Assembly: GCF_021648855.1 (NCBI RefSeq)
Contig: NZ_JAKJHX010000082.1
Span: 1,223-24,698 of the forward strand
Length of the DNA: 23,476 nucleotides
Origin: Tychonema litorale BBK16
GTDB lineage: Bacteria > Cyanobacteriota > Cyanobacteriia > Cyanobacteriales > Microcoleaceae
Reading direction: 5' to 3'
In this document: piece after piece, positions 7,900-15,452 of the stretch
How positions within the stretch are numbered: position 1 is the stretch's first letter
How the letters are laid out: each line of letters starts with the position of its first letter
Made by a program: the position numbers and the translations under genes
The notes under the pieces: generated by a model
What the model was told of the DNA's origin: nothing
The model's database searches: none
The model's input: only the letters and a program-made list of their open reading frames with translations

Positions 7900-7928
7900 T
7901 TGACATTTGGAACAGCTTCATACATAAT
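7900..7928 (+). promoter_or_regulatory. Sigma70-type promoter of purA
   Basis: A perfect -35 box TTGACA (7900-7905) is followed by a 17-bp spacer and a -10 box CATAAT (7923-7928, one mismatch to TATAAT). Transcription would begin near 7935, leaving about 30 nt of leader before the TTG start. Confidence 0.75.
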
Positions 7929-7947
7929 TTAAGATTGTGTCAACTAG

Positions 7948-9306
<1,359 letters not shown>

Positions 9307-9639
9307 GATTTTGAGTCATAAAACGTCAGACGGCTAGAAAAATCCTAGCCGAACTGATGGATTGCCAGCACTTAGTTTAAGGAGCTATAATTAAGAGTTT
9401 TAACTACAAAGAAAATCTCTGAACCAGCTAAAAAATTACTTAACAATGCGGATATAGCGTGGGCTGAAAATATTCCAGAGAGTGCATTCATGAAGTCTGA
9501 AATCGTCTGAGAAAAATGCTGGAATTGCTGAAGTGTGTAGAAAACGAAAACTATCAATACCTTCAGCGAATTTAATTAAGTGCGATCGTACTAGCACAAA
9601 TTTGATAAAATGTGAAAACAATAAGCCAAAAGTCAGAAA
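9307..9639. other. purA-rplY intergenic region
   Basis: This is a 333-bp gap with no gene I can support. It holds one short hairpin after purA (9331-9351). The remainder is AT-rich, with short unconvincing frames on both strands. A TAAAAT box at 9606-9611 may be the -10 of an rplY promoter. Confidence 0.5.
9331..9351 (+). terminator. Possible hairpin terminator or attenuator after purA
   Basis: A 7-bp perfect stem, CGGCTAG pairing with CTAGCCG, carries a 7-nt loop and starts 24 bp past the purA stop. No T-run follows it, so Rho-independent termination is doubtful. Confidence 0.4.
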
Positions 9640-10233
9640 ATGCAAATCGCAGTTGAATGTCAAAAGCGGGCTGAAGGCAGCAAGCCCAATGCCCTCCGTC
9701 GGTCAGGATTGATTCCCGCCGTACTTTACGGCCACAAAGGTTCTGAATCCATTTCACTCACCATCCCAGCCAAAGCAGTTGAAACTCTCCTCAAACAGCG
9801 CGTTGTTAACAACGTCTTAATTGACCTGGATATTCCAGAGATGTCTTGGAAAGGCAAAACTTTGCTACGGGAAGTGCAACGTCATCCTTGGAAAGGTTTT
9901 CCCTATCACCTCAGTTTCTTTGCTGTAGGAAGTCAAGACAGCCTCGAAGTTGAATTGTCCCTACGTTTTATTGGCGAAGCTGTCGGTGTCAAGATGGGCG
10001 GTGGCCTCTTGGATACCGTGATGATGCAGCTAGCAGTTAAGTGCAAACCTGACAGCATTCCTGATGCCATTGAAATAGATATTTCTAATCTAAATGTAGG
10101 GGATGCGTTGCACATTCATGAACTGGTTTTGCCCCCTGGAGTGGTAGCTGTTGGCGAACCAAATCAGGTAGTTGTCAGCATACTGGCAGGTAAAGGAAGT
10201 TCTGAAGAAGATTCAGAAACACCAGCAGCTTAA
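9640..10233 (+). CDS. rplY: 50S ribosomal protein L25 (general stress protein Ctc type)
   Basis: The 197-residue protein is of the long two-domain Ctc type. Residues 1-92 are the 5S rRNA-binding L25 domain ([12 protein letters not shown], then [19 protein letters not shown]). Residues 95-190 are the beta-rich TL5/Ctc C-terminal domain ([16 protein letters not shown], then [15 protein letters not shown]). An acidic tail, [11 protein letters not shown], closes it. It binds 5S rRNA in the central protuberance of the large subunit. It has no strong Shine-Dalgarno. It follows purA on the same strand and converges with the exported protein at 10409-10885, with a double palindrome between. Confidence 0.95.
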   Translation: MQIAVECQKRAEGSKPNALRRSGLIPAVLYGHKGSESISLTIPAKAVETLLKQRVVNNVLIDLDIPEMSWKGKTLLREVQRHPWKGFPYHLSFFAVGSQDSLEVELSLRFIGEAVGVKMGGGLLDTVMMQLAVKCKPDSIPDAIEIDISNLNVGDALHIHELVLPPGVVAVGEPNQVVVSILAGKGSSEEDSETPAA

Positions 10234-10328
10234 TTGGTAATTAGTAATAGTTGCTAACTAATTATTCACGAAATTGCGATCGCTTTTTACTGAAATTGCG
10301 ATCGCATTTTAGTTTCCAAAATCATTAA

Positions 10329-10393
10329 GAGGACACGGCAGTGCCGTGTCCCTACCGTAATTAATTGTAGGGACACGGCACTGCCATGTCCTC
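10329..10393. repeat. Double-palindrome element, copy 1 (convergent gene ends)
   Basis: The left arm contains the near-perfect palindrome GGACACGGCAGTGCCGTGTC, followed by CCTAC. The right arm is its inverted copy ending CTGCCATGTCCTC. Each arm can fold on itself or pair with the other arm. It lies between the stops of rplY (+) and the next gene (-), so it may terminate both. Confidence 0.88.
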
Positions 10394-10408
10394 ATTTCTG
10401 GTAATATT

Positions 10409-10885
10409 TTACCGGCTAGCCAATTCTGGGCAATAGTGATTTGAAGCAAGAGTCAAAGTAATATCAGCATCAGCCAGAAAGCTTTCTTTAGCAATTGGAT
10501 TGTCCATATTTGCCGCTAGCCCGATCGCTCTTAATTTAAATTCCGACAGAGAAAGTCCCGATTTTGCCTCCGCACACATTCTTTTAGCTGCGGCTATTTT
10601 TTGACCAGGGCTGCTTTGAATTCCTTGCAATAAACTATCCGTTGTCGCTGTCGAATAGCTTTTGGCTAAACGTTTGTAGTCTTCAACAAATTTACCATCA
10701 TTGCCAGTAATTTTAACCATAGGTTCCTGAGTAGGACACAACTGGTTTAAGTTAATCACTTCTCCGGCTGAGTTGACAATAAAACATCCTTCGCGTTCTT
10801 GGGCGATCGCACTTTTCGTATTAGTAGCTATGAGTTGAACAAACATAGCAGCTATAATAGCAGTTAAATGACAGCGATTTAGCAT
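10409..10885 (-). CDS. Small exported protein with DUF732-like C-terminal region
   Basis: The 158-residue protein has an N-terminal signal peptide (hydrophobic residues 8-20; likely cleavage after SAIA, about residue 28). The mature part starts with GCFIVNSAGEVINLNQLC, a cysteine-bounded motif I recall at the front of many cyanobacterial secreted proteins. The second half (TTDSLLQGIQ, ADITLTLASNHYCPE) resembles DUF732, a small helical domain ending in a HYCP motif. Two or more cysteines could form disulfides outside the cytoplasm. Function is unknown. It stands alone between repeat-rich gaps. The link to DUF732 is by eye and needs a profile search. Confidence 0.7.
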   Translation of the reverse strand: MLNRCHLTAIIAAMFVQLIATNTKSAIAQEREGCFIVNSAGEVINLNQLCPTQEPMVKITGNDGKFVEDYKRLAKSYSTATTDSLLQGIQSSPGQKIAAAKRMCAEAKSGLSLSEFKLRAIGLAANMDNPIAKESFLADADITLTLASNHYCPELASR

Positions 10886-10925
10886 GATACTGAACTCCTT
10901 TGTTAGTTGTTAGTTATTAGTTGCC

Positions 10926-11034
10926 GTACCCTGAGCGAAGTCGAAGGGTTAGTTATCGTACCCTGAGCGAAGTCGAAGGGTTAGTTATTAGTTATTAGTT
11001 GCGGTACCCTGCCCTTCGACTCCGCTCAGGGTAC
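10926..11034. repeat. Cluster of GTACCCTGAGCGAAGTCGAAGGG elements
   Basis: Direct copies lie at 10926-10949 and 10958-10981, and an inverted copy at 11012-11034 is preceded by GGTACCCTG. TTAGTTA heptamers fill the spaces. Another single copy lies at 13863-13885. The direct and inverted copies could pair to form a long hairpin downstream of the anti-sigma gene. Confidence 0.85.
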
Positions 11035-11039
11035 GCGAG

Positions 11040-11077
11040 TCAACAGTCAACAGTCAACAGTTAACAGTTAACTAACA
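11040..11077. repeat. Heptamer tandem repeat (GTCAACA/GTTAACA)n
   Basis: Five or so units of GTCAACA change to GTTAACA and run into the anti-sigma gene's stop codon. The same unit recurs at 19577-19608 and, inverted, at 21133-21165. Confidence 0.8.
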
Positions 11078-11706
11078 ACTAACATTTCATTATCAAGGGA
11101 TGATTTGACTAACAATAAACATCCGTTGTGGGAGACAGGCCCATGAATAGAATCGGGAAATGAGCGAATATAATCACCTGGATAACAAACTTCTCCTTCG
11201 ACTTCTAAATCTCCTTCTAACATAAACACTTCTTCAATTCCTCCATGTCGATGTAGGGGAAATTGAACTCCCGCTTCTAACCGCATTAAACAGGTAACTT
11301 CACGCCTTTCTCGATCGACATAAAGGTTAGCAAACGAAATACCCGAAACTAGATATTTTCTCCATTTCACATTCTGCGATCGCACAATTACAGAAGGAGT
11401 ATTCTTCTCAACATCAGCAGCAGAAATAATTGGCTTTGAATTAACTTCCTCCGTGGGAGTTGGGGAAGCTTCGGAAAGTTCCACTATACGCTGCAACAAA
11501 CGGTGTTTAAGGTCGGGGGCGACAGGTACGGGAGGGGCCGTATAGGCGATCGCACCAACAGCAGCCTCAAAAGCATCTAATTCACTTTGAAGTTCTGGAG
11601 ACTCTTGCAATTTCTCTTCAAGGGCGCGACTTTCTGACTCGTCAATCGTATCGAGAGTTTGAAGGGCTGCAAGGATATTAAATTCCTCATCTGGCATTAT
11701 TTCCAT
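11068..11706 (-). CDS. ChrR-like cupin anti-sigma factor
   Basis: The 212-residue protein has an acidic helical anti-sigma region at residues 5-55 (FNILAALQTLDTID, then LEEKLQESPELQSELDAFE), a Pro-rich linker, and a C-terminal cupin at about 113-206. The cupin metal set is visible: His152, His154 and Glu158 in LHRHGGIEEVFMLEG, and His188 in DSIHGP. The family holds an ECF sigma factor until a signal such as singlet oxygen, peroxide or metal alters it. Unlike ChrR, the N-terminal part has no Cys and no Zn-binding HxxxCxxC motif, so only the cupin can be the metal sensor. The gene begins 3 bp after the sigma factor's stop. An inner ATG at 11697 with GGA before it is an alternative start. Confidence 0.88.
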   Translation of the reverse strand: MEIMPDEEFNILAALQTLDTIDESESRALEEKLQESPELQSELDAFEAAVGAIAYTAPPVPVAPDLKHRLLQRIVELSEASPTPTEEVNSKPIISAADVEKNTPSVIVRSQNVKWRKYLVSGISFANLYVDRERREVTCLMRLEAGVQFPLHRHGGIEEVFMLEGDLEVEGEVCYPGDYIRSFPDSIHGPVSHNGCLLLVKSSLDNEMLVVS

Positions 11707-11709
11707 AAT

Positions 11710-12276
11710 CTAAACTATTTCGCTCAAAGCTTGACGCAACTTAGAAATACCTAACCTAATTCTGGTTTTGATAGTGCCCATAGGAATACCTGTCTTAGTG
11801 GCAATCGCAGCGCAAGTCAATCCTTGATAATAGGCTAATTCAATCGCCTGTCGCTGTTCTGCGGGCAATTTTTCCAGCGCTGCTTTGACTTGTGTACTCC
11901 GTTCTTCTAGTATGGCATCTTCCATCGGTTCTGCAATACGAGAAGTAGGAACTTTTGCATCTTCCAGGGAAGCAACAACCGCCCGAAAACTGCGCTGCAA
12001 AACTCGAAGTCGATCGAGAGAACGACTGCGCGTTAGCATAAACAACCAAGTGTCTACTCGACTGCGGGAAACATCATAACTTGCTGCTTTTTGCCAGATT
12101 TGAGAAAAAACATCAAGTACGACTTCTTCAGCTTCTTCTACCGAACCCAGAATTTTATAAGCGAGAGCATGACTAGCGCGCCCATATCGATCGTACAGTT
12201 TAGCTAATGCTGTTTGGTCTTTTTGGGCAATTTGTACTAATAGTAGCGACTCATCCCCTGACTTTTGAGCTGTCAT
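11710..12276 (-). CDS. ECF-family RNA polymerase sigma factor
   Basis: The 188-residue protein has sigma region 2 at 24-94 (LYDRYGRASHALAYKILGS, then EEVVLDVFSQIWQKA and WLFMLTRSRSLDRLR) and region 4 at 125-184, with the helix-turn-helix LTCAAIATKTGIPMGTIKTR. Regions 1.1, 1.2 and 3 are absent, as in group IV sigmas. It recruits core polymerase to a small regulon under control of the cupin anti-sigma encoded 3 bp downstream. It diverges from the DUF4331 gene across 313 bp that contains two matching ECF-like promoter motifs. No Shine-Dalgarno is visible before the ATG. The fusion of sigma and cupin genes in one operon is the usual ECF/ChrR arrangement. Confidence 0.94.
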   Translation of the reverse strand: MTAQKSGDESLLLVQIAQKDQTALAKLYDRYGRASHALAYKILGSVEEAEEVVLDVFSQIWQKAASYDVSRSRVDTWLFMLTRSRSLDRLRVLQRSFRAVVASLEDAKVPTSRIAEPMEDAILEERSTQVKAALEKLPAEQRQAIELAYYQGLTCAAIATKTGIPMGTIKTRIRLGISKLRQALSEIV

Positions 12277-12312
12277 TTCAGTGTACCCGAAAAAATGTGT
12301 TTTGACTGCACA

Positions 12313-12339
12313 GATCCAAAATAAAATATTCAGCGTATA
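12313..12339 (+). promoter_or_regulatory. ECF-type promoter motif, distal copy
   Basis: GATCCAAAAT at 12313-12322 is followed by CGTATA at 12334-12339; motif starts are 21 bp apart. The layout (GATCC-type -35, 16-bp spacer, CGTA-type -10) fits ECF promoters in general. Confidence 0.5.
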
Positions 12340-12505
12340 TAACTACAGAACCCGAATATAAGTATAAGTTTGAAATTGGGGGATACAACCTAGAGAATGC
12401 CTTTTCGGGCTAACTTTGCTGTACCTTAAATTGTGCAAATTCCAGATTGTCTTGTAGTTTATCACCTAAGTCGATGGATTTTACACAACTTAATGTTTTG
12501 GCAGA

Positions 12506-12532
12506 GATCCAAAATTGCAAAACCTTCGTATA
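12506..12532 (+). promoter_or_regulatory. ECF-type promoter motif, proximal copy
   Basis: GATCCAAAAT at 12506-12515 is followed by CGTATA at 12527-12532, again with 21 bp between motif starts. Identity with the distal copy is complete over AGATCCAAAAT and CGTATA, while the spacer differs. Transcription would begin near 12539, about 50 nt before the GTG start of the DUF4331 gene. Confidence 0.6.
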
Positions 12533-12589
12533 CCAATCAGAGAAAGTTCAATCATCCCAAAAATAATCATTGTAATAGAGGTGTTAACT

Positions 12590-13804
12590 GTGAAAATAAC
12601 CAAAAAAGTTCGGCGAACAATACTAGCGATAGAATTAGCCCTAATTGCCCTATTAACCCCAGGAATGATTGCAGCTTCCGACCACGATGACGGCGAAGTA
12701 GACATCAAAGGTCGTACTGTCAATTTAACTGATCTCTACGTGTTTCGTGAAAAAGATCAGAATTCTGGTGCTGCTGACGGAGATTTAGTAATGATCATGA
12801 ATTCCAATCCCCGTTCTGTAGCTCGCTATCAATATTATTTCAGCACTACTGCTCTTTACCAATTTCACATTACGCAAGTGGGTGATGTGAATTCTACTCC
12901 CACGGGACGAGCAGATATAATTGTGCGATTGGCATTTAGTCCGCCCAACAATAGAGGTATGCAAGCTGTTTCCATAACTACTATTCGTGGTGGTTCATCG
13001 ACAACTACTAACTCTACAGTTAATAACAACTTAATTGCCACGACTCCACTGAATTCTAATGCTGTTTTGAATACAGTACCTGCGGGCGGTTCTAACTTAA
13101 CTGTATTTGCAGGTTTGCGCGAAGATCCCTTTTTCTTCGATGTCGAACAATTTTTCCGAGTGCGCGCTGGAGCTTTTGGAACAGGGTCGAAAGTAGGTTT
13201 TAAGGAACCAAATCAAGCGATTGACTTTGCTAAAGGTTACAACGTGAATACCATTGCGGTGCGGGTTCCGAAAGCATTTTTGCAAGCAGGAACTCAGGCG
13301 AATACTTTTGATGTGTGGTCAACTATTTCTGTCAGAGATGGTGCTGGTGGCTTCAAACAGTTTGAGCGTTTAGCTAGACCTGCAATTAATGAAGGTTTGA
13401 TAATTACTCCTGGGTTTATGGAGGCATTTAATAATATTCCTCCCAGATTAGATTTGAGTCCTGCTGCGGCTCCGGTGCGGCAGGAAGCTGTTGCAACTCT
13501 GAATGCTGTGGATCTTTTGGATGGTCAGGATAACGTCGATCCAAATGCGATCGCAGGAGCTTTCTTGCCAGATGTGATGCGGATTGATACGACTAAACAA
13601 AGCGGTTATGGTAGTGCGACAAATTCTCAAGGAAGTTTGATTGGAGGGCGGATGTTGCTGGATGATGTTGTTGATATCACTCTGGGTGCTTTGGTAGGTT
13701 CTCCGGTTAGTGATAACGTTTCTTATAATGGAACTCCGGGAAATCCGGCTCAAGGACATAAGCCGTTACAACCGAGTTTTCCTTATTTGGCTTTGCCGAA
13801 TTAG
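12590..13804 (+). CDS. Exported DUF4331-family protein
   Basis: From the GTG start this is 404 residues. AGAGGTG lies about 6 bp upstream and decides the start over the TTG at 12515. A signal peptide spans residues 1-29 (basic KKVRR, hydrophobic 11-23, cleavage after MIAA). The mature protein opens with SDHDDGEVDIKGRTVNLTDLYVF, broken here as SDHDDG then NLTDLYVF, the hallmark of DUF4331. Further family features are DLVMIMNSNP near residue 66, VFAGLREDPFFFD near 180 and the C-terminal NPAQGHKPLQPSFPYL. The family's function is not established; the opening His/Asp-rich stretch and acidic character would suit metal binding. It lies outside the cytoplasm. Position next to the ECF pair and its promoter motifs suggests it is the main regulon target. 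Confidence 0.9.
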   Translation: MKITKKVRRTILAIELALIALLTPGMIAASDHDDGEVDIKGRTVNLTDLYVFREKDQNSGAADGDLVMIMNSNPRSVARYQYYFSTTALYQFHITQVGDVNSTPTGRADIIVRLAFSPPNNRGMQAVSITTIRGGSSTTTNSTVNNNLIATTPLNSNAVLNTVPAGGSNLTVFAGLREDPFFFDVEQFFRVRAGAFGTGSKVGFKEPNQAIDFAKGYNVNTIAVRVPKAFLQAGTQANTFDVWSTISVRDGAGGFKQFERLARPAINEGLIITPGFMEAFNNIPPRLDLSPAAAPVRQEAVATLNAVDLLDGQDNVDPNAIAGAFLPDVMRIDTTKQSGYGSATNSQGSLIGGRMLLDDVVDITLGALVGSPVSDNVSYNGTPGNPAQGHKPLQPSFPYLALPN

Positions 13805-13859
13805 TTATTAGTCATTAGTCATTAGTCATTAGTCATTAGTCATTGGTCATTAGTCATTT
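13804..13859. repeat. Heptamer tandem repeat (TTAGTCA)n
   Basis: About seven units of TTAGTCA or TTGGTCA begin at the DUF4331 stop codon. They are followed at 13863-13885 by one GTACCCTGAGCGTAGTCGAAGGG element. It is the same unit as at 7788-7835. The array separates DUF4331 from the TPR gene. Confidence 0.85.
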
Positions 13860-13952
13860 GCCGTACCCTGAGCGTAGTCGAAGGGCTATTGATTATTGGT
13901 TATTGGCTAATGATGGGAAATTATTTTTTTGAACTCAGATGCACACAGATTT

Positions 13953-15359
13953 ATGAAAACAAAAATAGGACACGGAATTAAACCGGATGTTTTTTGGTTG
14001 TGGCTGCTGATAGCGGTTCCGGTGGTTGGTATTTTTGCGATCAATTTGCCACCTAATTTACGTGTGATTGCAGATAAATTTTCCGAGAAAAGTCCGGCAA
14101 ATCTTGATGCTAATTATCGATATCATTTTTCGGATGTTTTGAGAAACAATCCGAATCAGAAAGATGCTATTCAGCAAGAAATTGCTTTTTATCAGCAGCG
14201 GTTAAGTGTTGATTCAAAAAGTGGTTTGAACCGGGCTGCATTGGCTGGGGTTTACTTAAAAATGGGTCGCGCTACTGGGGAGGGTGGTTGGTTTTTGTTA
14301 GCAGAACAAGCTGCTCAAAGATCGATCGCAGATTTACCTTTTAACAACAATGGTGCGCTGTTAGTTTTAGCTCGAATTGCTGAGGCTAGACACGACTTTG
14401 TGACTGCTTTACGCTTGGCTAAACAAGTCGGTTTTGACAATGAAGATGCGATCGCACTTACAGTCACATCTCACTTAGCAATGGGAAAAGTCACTGAGGC
14501 GAACGCAGCAGCAGAAGCCTTAGTTAATCGGCTTCCCAGCTTGGGTTCCCTGAGTTTGAGGGCTTTGGCGAGGGAGTCTCAGGGACGAGATGCGGAGGTT
14601 TTGCAGGATTACAAACAAGCTTTGGCGCTGGAGGAACCGGGCGAGGTGGCGAGTTCGGCGCGGACTCGATCGCTCTTAGGTCGATTTTACGCCCGTCGTG
14701 GGCAGTTTGTGCAAGCGAAAGCGCTATTTCTGGAAACTTTGCGGTTGCTACCTCGATACCCGCTAGCGTTGATTTATATGGCGGATTTGGAAGTGAGATC
14801 TGGCAATTATCGAGAGGCGGAAAGTTATTACAGTCAGGTTTCTGCCTATGCTGGAGGGGCTGCGACGGTGTACGATCGCATTGTCGATCGCGGTATGGCG
14901 AAAGTTAAACAGTTACAAGGAGATGCGATCGCATCCAGAAAACTCCTCGACAAAGCAGAGGCTGGACTACGACAGGAACAGGTTTCGGGAGTTAGTGGGT
15001 TCGGACACCGCCGGGATTTGGCGAGTTTGCTGCTAGAAAAAGGTCGATCGCAGGATGTCGCCGAAGCATTAGCTTTAATGCAGCAGGAAGTGAAAATTCG
15101 CCGGGATGCTGCGACGCTGGATACCTTAGCCTGGGCGCTTTCCAGTGCTGGCGAGTGGCAAAAGGCTGATGATGTGATGGCCGAAATAGTGCGATCGGGC
15201 GTTCGAGATGCGGGTATATTCGATCGGGCTGGTGCGATCGCGCTTAAGTTAGGCAAAAACTCTCAATCTCGTGCTTATTTCCAAACAGCCAAGGAAATCG
15301 ATCCTAGTCTAAAAAGGCGATCGAATCAAACATTAGGAAATCATGAATTTCAAGATTAG
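13953..15359 (+). CDS. Membrane-anchored TPR protein
   Basis: From the ATG at 13953 this is 468 residues; a TTG at 13929 would add eight residues and has no better support. A single membrane helix spans about residues 13-31 (VFWLWLLIAVPVVGIFAI), placing the rest outside the cytoplasm. Helical TPR-like pairs fill the remainder: RAALAGVYLKMGRATGEGGW, GALLVLARIAEARHDFVTAL, RTRSLLGRFYARRGQFVQAK, then ALIYMADLEVRSGNYREAE, TLDTLAWALSSAGEWQKAD and AGAIALKLGKNSQSRAYFQ. It is therefore likely a scaffold for other envelope proteins. It lies between DUF4331 and the NicO transporter, all on the same strand, which suggests a shared task. No enzyme motif is seen. Confidence 0.85.
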   Translation: MKTKIGHGIKPDVFWLWLLIAVPVVGIFAINLPPNLRVIADKFSEKSPANLDANYRYHFSDVLRNNPNQKDAIQQEIAFYQQRLSVDSKSGLNRAALAGVYLKMGRATGEGGWFLLAEQAAQRSIADLPFNNNGALLVLARIAEARHDFVTALRLAKQVGFDNEDAIALTVTSHLAMGKVTEANAAAEALVNRLPSLGSLSLRALARESQGRDAEVLQDYKQALALEEPGEVASSARTRSLLGRFYARRGQFVQAKALFLETLRLLPRYPLALIYMADLEVRSGNYREAESYYSQVSAYAGGAATVYDRIVDRGMAKVKQLQGDAIASRKLLDKAEAGLRQEQVSGVSGFGHRRDLASLLLEKGRSQDVAEALALMQQEVKIRRDAATLDTLAWALSSAGEWQKADDVMAEIVRSGVRDAGIFDRAGAIALKLGKNSQSRAYFQTAKEIDPSLKRRSNQTLGNHEFQD

Positions 15360-15421
15360 TAGGGGCGGGTTTTACCAACAATAATTGACTAAAAACAAAC
15401 AATCTCATAAACCCGCCCCCA
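15360..15421. repeat. TAGGGGCGGGTTT inverted repeat
   Basis: Arms TAGGGGCGGGTTT (from 15360) and AAACCCGCCCCCA (to 15421) enclose about 36 bp. The left arm begins at the last base of the TPR gene's stop codon. It may act as a partial terminator or stabiliser between the TPR gene and the transporter. Confidence 0.8.
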
Positions 15422-15452
15422 CCACAATAAAACTTTTGAAAAGAAGGTATTT

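Larger units (their letters stand above)
12277..12589. promoter_or_regulatory. Divergent control region of the ECF/anti-sigma and DUF4331 genes
   Basis: This 313-bp gap between divergent transcription units carries two copies of a bipartite motif (listed separately) pointing at DUF4331. Facing the sigma gene is a weaker version, CAGTCAAAAC (12307-12298) with GGTACA (12287-12282) at the same phase. That would place the start of transcription almost on the ATG at 12276. The frame of DUF4331 stays open from 12515, but no ribosome site supports the earlier starts. Confidence 0.55.

Noticed and set aside
9372..9663. Short minus-strand frames between purA and rplY
   Set aside because: They have no Shine-Dalgarno, no family resemblance, and they overlap one another.
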